This document shows positions 17,439-24,716 of a DNA stretch of 64,000 nt, in pieces. Made by a program: the position numbers and the translations under genes. The notes under the pieces are model-generated. The model saw only the letters and a list, made by a program, of their open reading frames with translations. It did not search any database and was not told where the DNA came from. Origin of the DNA: Gammaproteobacteria bacterium (GTDB lineage: Bacteria > Pseudomonadota > Gammaproteobacteria > Steroidobacterales > Steroidobacteraceae); assembly GCA_017577615.1 (NCBI GenBank), contig PKRE01000004.1, positions 124,001 through 188,000 on the forward strand. The letters run 5' to 3'. Every line of letters begins with the position of its first letter. Position 1 is the stretch's first letter.

Positions 17439-18473
17439 ATGAAGGCGGATGCGGTAGCGACTCGGATGTCGGTGCTCACGCGGGCGCTGCCGTCACGGAT
17501 CCTGCTCGTGGACGACAACGAGTTCGAGCTCGAGCGCATGGCCAGCCGGCTCGCGACGGCCGGCTTCGACGTCCACCAAGCGTGCAATGGGGCTGAAGCG
17601 CTGCGCCTTCTCGAGCAGTGCTGGTACCCGCTCATCATCACCGATTGGCAGATGCCTGTCATGGACGGGCTCGCCCTGTGCGAAGCCGTCCGCGCGCGCG
17701 GCGTGGACAGCTACATCATCATGCTGATGACGCGGGATGCGACCGCGGATTATCAGCGCGGCTATGCGGCTGGTGTCGACGACTACCTGGCCAAGCACGT
17801 CTCCGACGCCGAGATCTTTTCGCGTATCAACACTGCATTCAATACGCTCGCGCTGCGTCGCTCTCTGCAGGACGCTCGTGCCGCGTTGGATCGTGCCGAC
17901 ACGATCGATGCTGAGTCCGGCGCGTACACGGCGACCGAGTTGAACAGGAGGCTGCAGTCGGAGCTTTGCCGCGCCGAACGCTACGACCGTCCTCTGTCGA
18001 TGGTCACGGTGGGTGTGGAGCTTTCAGGCACTGATCGCCAGCGTCGGATCGAGCTCGCGCGCGAGATTGCCCGGACGCTCGAGAACGTCGTTCGAGCGCA
18101 CATTGATTGGGTCGCGCGCTTACCGCCTAGAGCCGAGACAGGGGTGAGCTTCGCAGTGGTGTTGCCCGAAGCCAGTATCTCGGATGGCCCTGCGATCAAA
18201 GGGCGTCTGATGAATGCAGCCGCGAGGATCAACGGCGAGCATGCCGTTGCGCTCACGTTCGGGCTTGCGGCCCGCGAGCGCGGCCGAGAGAGCGGCTTGG
18301 AAGCCAGCGCCATGATCGACGTCGCCGAACATTGTCGTGCATGCAACGGCCGGGTCGGCAGCGCGCAGCTGGAGGCGGTTAGACATAGTGTCGCTTGCGG
18401 CGTCGGGATTGCATGTCGCCAGGGCTATGCCGTCGCCAGCGACTGTCCACTACGGGTGCGGGAAGGACAGTAG
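17439..18473 (+). CDS. Response regulator with degenerate GGDEF-like output domain
   Basis: 344 residues. A receiver domain has VDD at 24-26 and phospho-Asp D69 in IITDWQMPVMDGL. The second half follows the diguanylate cyclase fold (ELNRRLQSELCRAERYDRPL, HIDWVARL, FAVVLPEA), but the GGDEF motif itself is replaced: after VARL comes PPRAETGVSFAVVLPE. Catalysis of c-di-GMP synthesis is therefore not expected; a binding or scaffold role is possible. The start ATG follows a strong purine tract (GAGGGGGG). It sits between leuS and lptE, where gammaproteobacteria normally have no gene. Confidence 0.82.
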   Translation: MKADAVATRMSVLTRALPSRILLVDDNEFELERMASRLATAGFDVHQACNGAEALRLLEQCWYPLIITDWQMPVMDGLALCEAVRARGVDSYIIMLMTRDATADYQRGYAAGVDDYLAKHVSDAEIFSRINTAFNTLALRRSLQDARAALDRADTIDAESGAYTATELNRRLQSELCRAERYDRPLSMVTVGVELSGTDRQRRIELAREIARTLENVVRAHIDWVARLPPRAETGVSFAVVLPEASISDGPAIKGRLMNAAARINGEHAVALTFGLAARERGRESGLEASAMIDVAEHCRACNGRVGSAQLEAVRHSVACGVGIACRQGYAVASDCPLRVREGQ

Positions 18474-18608
18474 CTTGGGCTCGGGGGCGGGGCTCGGGCG
18501 CGGGGTTTGGTAGGCGCGCAGATGTGGAGTCGCTCCAACGAAAAGGCTGCTGGGCGCTGGGCTCGCTCCTAATGCCGCCAGCCCCCAGCCGCGCGCCCCG
18601 AGCCCAAC
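18474..18608. repeat. Dispersed palindromic intergenic element between receiver gene and lptE
   Basis: A perfect 12-base inverted repeat, TTGGGCTCGGGG at 18475-18486 and CCCCGAGCCCAA at 18596-18607, encloses GCTGCTGGGCGCTGGGCTC and GCCAGCCCCCAGCC, the typical inner arms of this family. Confidence 0.75.
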
Positions 18609-18622
18609 AGGTAGAATGAAGC

Positions 18623-19114
18623 ATGCGCTGCCGTTTCCTATCGAGTCTATTGCTCTCTGTTGTGCTCGCCAGCCTCGTCGGCTGCGGATGGCATCTGCAG
18701 GGACGGCCTCGCTTGTCCGAAGCGATGGCGGTGACGTACATCGACACGGACGATCGTTACACGGACTTCAACCGCGCGTTGCGCGAGGCGCTGCGGGCTT
18801 CCGGTGCGATCCTGGCGCAGGATCGACGCGATGCGACTGCGATCGTGCGCGTCCACGAGGATACCAGTGGTCAGCGTGTGCTCGCGGTGTCGGCGCACAA
18901 CACGCCGGTAGAGTACGAAGTGTTCTACATCGTCGAATACTCCGTCGCGAACCAAAGTGAGCAGCTGATCGAGCCGCAGCGGATCGAGCTCACCCGCGAG
19001 TACACCTACGATCAAGCGGCCGTGCTCGCCAAGCAGAAGGAACAAGCGATCTTGCGCGAGGCGCTGGCGCGCGATCTGGCCGCGCTGGTGGTCCGTCGTC
19101 TGAGCGCGCTTTGA
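18623..19114 (+). CDS. lptE: LPS-assembly lipoprotein LptE
   Basis: 163 residues. LptE plugs the LptD outer-membrane barrel and helps insert lipopolysaccharide. The N-terminus is a lipoprotein signal with lipobox LVGC (lipidated Cys21) followed by GWHLQG, the hallmark start of LptE. The rest shows RREALRASGA-like helices, the YEVFYIVEYSV strand and the terminal REALARDLAALVVRRL helix. It is separated from leuS by one gene and from holA by about 15 kb, unlike the common contiguous order. Confidence 0.93.
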   Translation: MRCRFLSSLLLSVVLASLVGCGWHLQGRPRLSEAMAVTYIDTDDRYTDFNRALREALRASGAILAQDRRDATAIVRVHEDTSGQRVLAVSAHNTPVEYEVFYIVEYSVANQSEQLIEPQRIELTREYTYDQAAVLAKQKEQAILREALARDLAALVVRRLSAL

Positions 19115-19319
19115 AGACCCCCAAGCGAAAAGCACCCGTAGATCTCGGACTCGGCCGTTGCAGCCACGCCGTTTGCTGCGGGCTGCCCGGCTGCGTCGAC
19201 GACCCTGATCAGCCGTGAGGTTCCGTCGCCGGTCACAGGTATCTGCGCTCGAGGCAAGCACGGCGGGCACGGAAGCTGGAGAACGAATCCATCAACAGCG
19301 GAGCGACGCGACATTCGAG

Positions 19320-19820
19320 ATGAGACAAGCTCATGACGTCCTGCGTGCAGGTCAATTGCCGAGGCAAGTGATCGACGAGCTGCTCGCCAAGTACTCGCTG
19401 CGCAGCTGCGAGCAACCACTTGGTGAACCGATCCGGGGCTCGTACTGGGGCGATTGCGAAGCGGGACTGATCCTCGACCAAGTCTATTGGCGCGCCGACA
19501 CGCCCATTCATTCCATTCTCCATGAGACCGCTCATGTCGTTTGCATGGATGGGCAACGGAGGCGCACGCTCTTTCGCGATGCCGGCGGTGATTTCGCCGA
19601 AGAGAACGCGGTTTGCTATCTGCAGATTCTCTTGGCGGACGAGCTCCACGGTGTTGGCCGTGACCGCATGTGGCGCGACATGGATGCCTGGGGCTATACG
19701 TTTCGACTCGGTTCCGCACGAGCTTGGTTCGAGCATGACGCCGACGACGCACGTGCGTGGCTGGTCCATCACGGACTCATCGATGCAGCAGGCGCAGTGA
19801 CTTGGCGGCTGCGGGAGTAA
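19320..19820 (+). CDS. Uncharacterised HExxH putative metallopeptidase
   Basis: 166 residues from ATG 19320. The zinc-binding-type motif HETAH is at residues 68-72 (SILHETAHVVCMD), and a possible third ligand Glu lies at 94-95 in AGGDFAEENAVCYLQ, a spacing reminiscent of gluzincins. Several cysteines (30, 46, 76, 99) are also present. No signal peptide or membrane helix is seen, so it appears cytoplasmic. An in-frame start at 19215 would add 35 Arg/Ser-rich residues and has no better ribosome-binding site. The family name is not recognised. It lies just downstream of lptE on the same strand, with a gap of about 200 bases. Confidence 0.65.
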   Translation: MRQAHDVLRAGQLPRQVIDELLAKYSLRSCEQPLGEPIRGSYWGDCEAGLILDQVYWRADTPIHSILHETAHVVCMDGQRRRTLFRDAGGDFAEENAVCYLQILLADELHGVGRDRMWRDMDAWGYTFRLGSARAWFEHDADDARAWLVHHGLIDAAGAVTWRLRE

Positions 19821-19908
19821 GCTTTGTAAAAGAACGCGACGGATGCACAGTCACGCGTGTGACGCTACTCTTTGTGCCGCAGTTCGCTCGTGTTTCACGG
19901 GATAGCAC

Positions 19909-20415
19909 ATGAAATCATTCGTGATACGCGCCGCGGCGCTAGCGGCATTTGCGCTCGGGCTGGCACAGTCCGCTCAGGGTGCGGGCCTCGGTTACGACCC
20001 GGAGGCAGACCCATTCGAGCAATATCATGAGGCGATGGCGCAGGCACAGCGCGAGCAGAAGCTCGTGCTCATCGTCGCCGGCGGGGATTGGTGCCGTTGG
20101 TGTCACGTGCTGGAACGTTTCATCGCGGACGATCCAGAGATCGCGGCTCGTCTGCACGAGACGTTCGTCGTCATGAAGGTGTATGTCGGGTTCGACAATT
20201 ACAACGACTTGTTCTTCTCACAGCTGCCGCCAGCGAAGGGCGCTCCACACTTCTGGATCATGTCTCCGGAAAGGGAGGTATTGGCCTCCCAGTCGACAGG
20301 CGCACTCGAGGCTGGCAAAGACGGTTACGACAAGCAAGCCTTCATCGAGTTCATCGAGTATTGGCAGGCGCAAGCGAAGCAAGCGCGCACGCCCAAGGTG
20401 GTGGCCCGCTCCTGA
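19909..20415 (+). CDS. Secreted thioredoxin-fold protein with CxxC
   Basis: 168 residues. A signal peptide (residues 1-24, cleavage near AQGA) precedes a thioredoxin-like domain of the Thioredoxin_7/DUF255 kind. The motif WCRWCHVLER puts the active cysteines at 62 and 65, and the cis-proline position falls near GAPHFWIMS. Likely periplasmic, as a thiol reductase or chaperone. Partner unknown. The gene has its own start context and is followed by 333 bases without a gene. Confidence 0.8.
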   Translation: MKSFVIRAAALAAFALGLAQSAQGAGLGYDPEADPFEQYHEAMAQAQREQKLVLIVAGGDWCRWCHVLERFIADDPEIAARLHETFVVMKVYVGFDNYNDLFFSQLPPAKGAPHFWIMSPEREVLASQSTGALEAGKDGYDKQAFIEFIEYWQAQAKQARTPKVVARS

Positions 20416-20748
20416 GGCGAACGGCCTCCTGTCGTCCACCGCACGTCCTCAGGACGAGAACGGCTGCCCATCGCGAAGAGAGCAATACTTCATCAGGCTC
20501 GGCGCAGCATGGATGAACTGACGCGAGCGTCAGGATGCGCTTCTTTGCTCGCTCCCCTGATACGTGCTGTATGGAAGCGATACGTAAGGGGTTGGATGAG
20601 CGCTTGGTGACGAGTCGCGAAGATTCTCGCGTCGCGCGTTGGCGGCGCGTCGAGGCGTGACGTTCGCTGTCGGCCTTGGTCCGCGTCTTTCGTATGCAAT
20701 CTTTCTCGCGGGTTGCGTATGAGATCGTCGACATAGCAGACTGTGCCC
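20416..20748 (+). other. Gene-free gap before the POT transporter
   Basis: No supported gene. The only structure noticed is a short inverted repeat near 20557-20602, CCCCTGATACGT with ACGTAAGGGG, separated by about 16 bases and lacking a T tract. It could be an operator or a weak terminator. Confidence 0.4.
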
Positions 20749-22329
20749 ATGCACGCCGACACCAGAGCCGTCGCTGCGCCTGCCGAGCAGCGAGGGCGCT
20801 TACCGCGACAGATCCCGTACATCATTGGGAACGAAGGATGTGAGCGCTTCAGCTTCTACGGGATGCGCAACATCCTGACGCCGTTCCTCGTCAGTTCCCT
20901 CTTGCTCTACGCGCCTGAGGCAGAGCGCGCCGGCATCGCGCGCGAGGTTTTTCACACCTTTCTCATCGGCGTGTACTTCTTTCCCTTGCTCGGCGGTTGG
21001 CTGGCCGACCGCTTCTTTGGGAAGTATCCGACCATCTTCTGGATGTCGATCGTCTACTGCATCGGACATGCCTGCCTTGCGGTGTTCGAGGACAATCGGA
21101 CCGGCTTCTACACGGGGTTGTTCCTCATTGCGCTCGGCTCGGGCGGCATCAAGCCGCTGGTCGTGTCGTTCGTGGGCGATCAATTCGACCAGACCAATAA
21201 GCATCTGGCCAAGATCGTCTTCGATTCGTTCTACTGGATCATCAATTTCGGCTCGTTCTTCGCATCGCTCTTGATGCCCATCTTCCTGCGCCACTACGGC
21301 CCCAGTGTTGCGTTCGGCATCCCCGGTGTCTTGATGTTCATCGCTACGGCGATTCTCTGGGCTGGACGCAAGAAGTACGTGCACGTGTCGCCAACGCCAA
21401 GCGACCCTCACTCCTTCTTGCGCGTGGTGCGCACGGCGCTGATGGCGCGCTCGCCTGGGGAAGGCAGGCCGGGATTGTGGGTCGCTCTGGTTGGCGTTGC
21501 CTTGAGCGTGCTCGCCATCGCTTTCGTTGACCGTCTCGGCATCGTCTCCTCGTTGTGCTTGGTGCTGCTGTTCCTGATCGGATTCGGCGGGGCGGGCGCG
21601 CGTCTGCAGCTCGATCGCGCCCGGCGAGCGCATCCGAAGGAAGCGGTCGACGGCGTGGCTGCTGTCCTGCGTGTCCTGATCGTTTTTGCGCTCGTGACAC
21701 CGTTCTGGTCGTTGTTCGATCAAAAGGCATCCACCTGGGTGCTGCAAGCCAACGACATGGCGCGTCCAGACTGGCTGCAGCCGGCCCAGATGCAGGCGCT
21801 CAATCCGATCCTCGTGATGCTGCTCATTCCCTTCAACAACCTTGTGTTGTTTCCTTTTCTACGGCGAAGAGGGTACGAGCCGACGGCGTTGCGACGCATG
21901 GGATTCGGAATCGCATTTTCCGGGGTGGCCTGGATCGCGGCGGGCGCAATTCAGCTCGCCATCGATGGTGGCGAGCCGGTCTCCATCGCCTGGCAGATCC
22001 TGCCGTATGTGCTGTTGACGTTCGGCGAGGTGCTGGTGTCGGCAACCGGGCTCGAGTTTGCCTATAGTCAGGCACCGGCATCGATGAAAGGCGTGATGAT
22101 GGCGTTCTGGTACTTGGCTGTGACCATCGGCAACCTCTGGGTGCTGCTCGTGAATGCCGGCGTGCGCAACGATGCGGTGATGGCGAGCATCACTTCGACG
22201 GGACTGTCCGAGAACGCATTCCTCATGTTTTTCTTTGCAGCCTTTGCGTTTGCGAGCGCCGCATGTTTTGCGCTGTACGCAAAGCGCTATCCTATGCAGG
22301 ATCATTATCGACGCGCCGACACTGTGTGA
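20749..22329 (+). CDS. Proton-dependent oligopeptide transporter (POT/PTR2 family)
   Basis: About 526 residues, a multi-pass inner-membrane protein importing di- and tripeptides with protons. The family motif ExxER is present as EGCERFSFYGMRN near residue 28, followed by PLLGGWLADRFFGKYPTI and ALGSGGIKPLVVSFVGDQF, all typical of POT. FWSLFDQKASTWVLQANDM in the C-terminal half is also characteristic. A GTG six bases upstream is an alternative start. It may feed peptides released by secreted proteases such as the neighbouring aspartyl protease; that link is inference. Confidence 0.92.
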   Translation: MHADTRAVAAPAEQRGRLPRQIPYIIGNEGCERFSFYGMRNILTPFLVSSLLLYAPEAERAGIAREVFHTFLIGVYFFPLLGGWLADRFFGKYPTIFWMSIVYCIGHACLAVFEDNRTGFYTGLFLIALGSGGIKPLVVSFVGDQFDQTNKHLAKIVFDSFYWIINFGSFFASLLMPIFLRHYGPSVAFGIPGVLMFIATAILWAGRKKYVHVSPTPSDPHSFLRVVRTALMARSPGEGRPGLWVALVGVALSVLAIAFVDRLGIVSSLCLVLLFLIGFGGAGARLQLDRARRAHPKEAVDGVAAVLRVLIVFALVTPFWSLFDQKASTWVLQANDMARPDWLQPAQMQALNPILVMLLIPFNNLVLFPFLRRRGYEPTALRRMGFGIAFSGVAWIAAGAIQLAIDGGEPVSIAWQILPYVLLTFGEVLVSATGLEFAYSQAPASMKGVMMAFWYLAVTIGNLWVLLVNAGVRNDAVMASITSTGLSENAFLMFFFAAFAFASAACFALYAKRYPMQDHYRRADTV

Positions 22330-22504
22330 GGCTGCAGGCGGCGCACATGCGGGCGAGTTCCTTCGCTCTCCTGTGACGGGAGGAGGCAGAGGCTTTGCTG
22401 CGCAGGTCGCGCTCAGCGCCCCTGTCCGTAGGCCATCGCCCGCGGCTCACATTGAACTTGTGGGCGGCTTGGAGCGTCGAAATCCGCGTCGGAGCTCGTA
22501 CGCT

Positions 22505-23449
22505 ATGGCCCAACTCGTTCCTGCAATAGCGTTCGTATGGCTGGCGCTTGGTTCAGCACATGGAGGGCAGTTGGAGCTGTCATCGGCTGCGCTCGACCTC
22601 AGTGTGCCCGACGAGGAGCATCTGTACGCAGCGCCCACCCGGCCCGATCGCATCGGGCGCATCGCCGCGCCGGTCATGATCAACGGCAAGGGACCGTTCA
22701 GAATGATTCTCGATACCGGCGCGAATCAGTCGGTGATCACCAAGCGCGTTGCCGACGAACTCGGGCTACTCTTGTCGCCGGATTCTCGGCTGATGTTGCA
22801 CGGCGTGACGGGCTCGCTGGCGGTCCCCGCAGTTGAGCTGGAAACCCTCCAAACCGGCGATCTCATTCAAAGAAACCTGAAAGTAGCCGTGCTGGGCTCG
22901 GTGATGGGAGGTGCCGATGGGATTCTCGGCGTTCAAGGATTCGAGGGGCTGCGCGTGACCGTTGACTTCGTCAGGGACCAACTCACGATTGCACGCTCGA
23001 AGGGCGAGCGGGCCCGCCGTTTCGAGGGCACGATCCCGGCCACCTTGCGCTTCGGGCGTTTACTTGTCGTCGACGGTCACGTTGGCCGCATCAAGGTCAA
23101 GGCCGTCATTGATACGGGTGCCCAGAGAACTTTGGGCAATCTTGCATTGCGCGATGCCTTGCTCAAACGCCGACGTATGCAGCACGAGCCGGACGACGCA
23201 ATCGTGGTCGGCTTGAACGATGCGCATCAAAGCGGTCGGTTCCTGCGCACGCCGAAGGTAACGCTTGGGGACGCGGTGATCGACAATTTGGACATCATCT
23301 ACGGCGACATCCATGTCTTCAAACTGTGGGAGCTGGAAGACGAGCCAGCGCTGCTGGTCGGGATGGACGTGCTCGGGACGCTCGAACGCCTCGTGATCGA
23401 TTATCAACGCAAGGAAATTCAGTTCCGGAACAAGCTCCGCTTGCCGTAA
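22505..23449 (+). CDS. Retropepsin-like aspartyl protease with two DTG motifs
   Basis: 314 residues. The N-terminus (MAQLVPAIAFVWLALGSAHG) is a signal peptide. Two retropepsin-type lobes follow, with MILDTGANQSVI (Asp70) and AVIDTGAQRTLG (Asp203). Each lobe carries its own DTGA, so the protein could form a pseudo-dimeric active site within one chain. GGADGILGVQGFEG and LLVGMDVLGTL are typical flap-end motifs. Expected to be periplasmic. The open frame extends upstream without a plausible start; ATG 22505 gives the signal peptide. Substrate unknown. Confidence 0.8.
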   Translation: MAQLVPAIAFVWLALGSAHGGQLELSSAALDLSVPDEEHLYAAPTRPDRIGRIAAPVMINGKGPFRMILDTGANQSVITKRVADELGLLLSPDSRLMLHGVTGSLAVPAVELETLQTGDLIQRNLKVAVLGSVMGGADGILGVQGFEGLRVTVDFVRDQLTIARSKGERARRFEGTIPATLRFGRLLVVDGHVGRIKVKAVIDTGAQRTLGNLALRDALLKRRRMQHEPDDAIVVGLNDAHQSGRFLRTPKVTLGDAVIDNLDIIYGDIHVFKLWELEDEPALLVGMDVLGTLERLVIDYQRKEIQFRNKLRLP

Positions 23450-23494
23450 CGTGACACCCACGCCGCACATCGTGACTCTGAAACGGAGTAATAC

Positions 23495-24421
23495 ATGAGC
23501 ACACGAAGAGCATTCATTGTTGGCGCTTCTGCACTGGCCGGGTCTTTCCTCTTTTCGTCGCTTTCCGGCAATGCGGCAAGCGAAGGCCAAGGCGGCACGT
23601 TGCGCACACGAGTCATCCCTTCGAGCGGGGAGATCATACCCGTCATCGGCATGGGGACTTCAGGGAGCTTCGAGGTGCGGCAAGGCAGCGCACAGTACGA
23701 GGCGTTGAGGGAGGTGCTGCGGCGATTCTTCGCCGGCGGCGGCACCGTGATCGACACCGCACCCACTTACGGCAATGCCGAGGACAATCTAGGACAACTG
23801 CTCGAGGAGCTCGGTTTGCGCGATCGTGCCTTCATTGCCACGAAGCTCTCCGGTGTGACCGGTCGCGACGAGGGCCTGAAACAGTTCAACAGCACACTGC
23901 GGCGACTGCGCACCGACAAGGTGGAGCTGCTGCAGGTACACAATCTGCGCGATTGGAAGACTCAACTGGCGCTGGCACGCGCGCTCAAAGAGGAAGGCAA
24001 GGTCAAGTACGTGGGGGTGACCCACTATTTGGAATCGGCGCAAGACGAGCTGGCCGATGTGGTCGAGCAGACGCGGCCCGACTTCTTGCAAATCAACTAC
24101 TCCGTAACACAGCGCGGCGCGGAGAAGCGAGTGTTCCCGCTCGCAAAGGAGCTCGGTATCGCGGTGCTCGCGAATCGCAACTTCGACGACGGCGCGTTGT
24201 TCAGGCGCGTCCAAGGCAAATCGCTCCCCGGCTGGGCGGCTGAGGTGGGCATCACGTCCTGGGCACAGATGTTTCTCAAGTTTGCGCTGAGCGAGGAGGC
24301 CGTGACCGCCGTCATTCCGGCGACGGGTAAGCCCGATAGACAAAGCGACAACTTGAAAGCGGGATTGGGGCCGCTGCTGACGCCGTCTCAGCGTGCTGAG
24401 CTGATTGCGCTTGTTGGGTAG
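23495..24421 (+). CDS. Aldo/keto reductase family protein with Tat-type signal
   Basis: 308 residues. The start MSTRRAFIVGASALAG resembles a twin-arginine signal, so export to the periplasm with cofactor is likely. The AKR barrel shows VIDTAPTYGNAEDNLGQLL (catalytic Tyr region), AFIATKLSG (catalytic Lys), YVGVTHYLES and QINYSVTQRGAE. Cofactor contacts near the end (VIPATGKPDRQSDNLKA) suit NADP(H) or a tightly bound flavin/nicotinamide. Substrate unknown. It follows the aspartyl protease by 45 bases. Confidence 0.85.
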   Translation: MSTRRAFIVGASALAGSFLFSSLSGNAASEGQGGTLRTRVIPSSGEIIPVIGMGTSGSFEVRQGSAQYEALREVLRRFFAGGGTVIDTAPTYGNAEDNLGQLLEELGLRDRAFIATKLSGVTGRDEGLKQFNSTLRRLRTDKVELLQVHNLRDWKTQLALARALKEEGKVKYVGVTHYLESAQDELADVVEQTRPDFLQINYSVTQRGAEKRVFPLAKELGIAVLANRNFDDGALFRRVQGKSLPGWAAEVGITSWAQMFLKFALSEEAVTAVIPATGKPDRQSDNLKAGLGPLLTPSQRAELIALVG

Positions 24422-24606
24422 GTGGGCTCCGGGCTCGCCCCTCCTACAGCCCGCAGCTCTCTTGTAGACGGCGGACCCGTTGGGCTTGAGGCGCGAGCTT
24501 GGGTGCGCGACCGCGCATGGCTCCACTCTCCAGCCAGCGTCCTAGCTCAGAGCCCAGCGCCCAGCAGCCGAAGCGCCACGCCCCGCGCTCCAAGCCCGCC
24601 ATACCA
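24422..24606. repeat. Dispersed palindromic intergenic element upstream of GH3
   Basis: Left part GTGGGCTCCGGGCTCGCCCC; right part CTCCACTCTCCAGCCAGCG, CTAGCTCAGAGCCCAGCGCC and CCGCGCTCCAAGCCCGCC. The order of the inner motifs is reversed relative to the 28.8 kb copy, so this copy is inverted. No other feature lies in the gap up to the GH3 start. Confidence 0.6.
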
Positions 24607-24716
24607 ATCCCTGCATCCACCGATACATTTTTGAGATGCAGCCCATCACGGCAAGCTGGTGTATGGTCGCGTGCCACTTGAAGAACAAACCTCACCAATT
24701 CGATCGGGGGAAAGCA

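Noticed and set aside
17439..18473. Active diguanylate cyclase
   Set aside because: The GGDEF signature is missing at the expected position.
20557..20602. Terminator after the thioredoxin-like gene
   Set aside because: The inverted repeat is short, has a long loop and no T tract, and lies over 140 bases past the stop.
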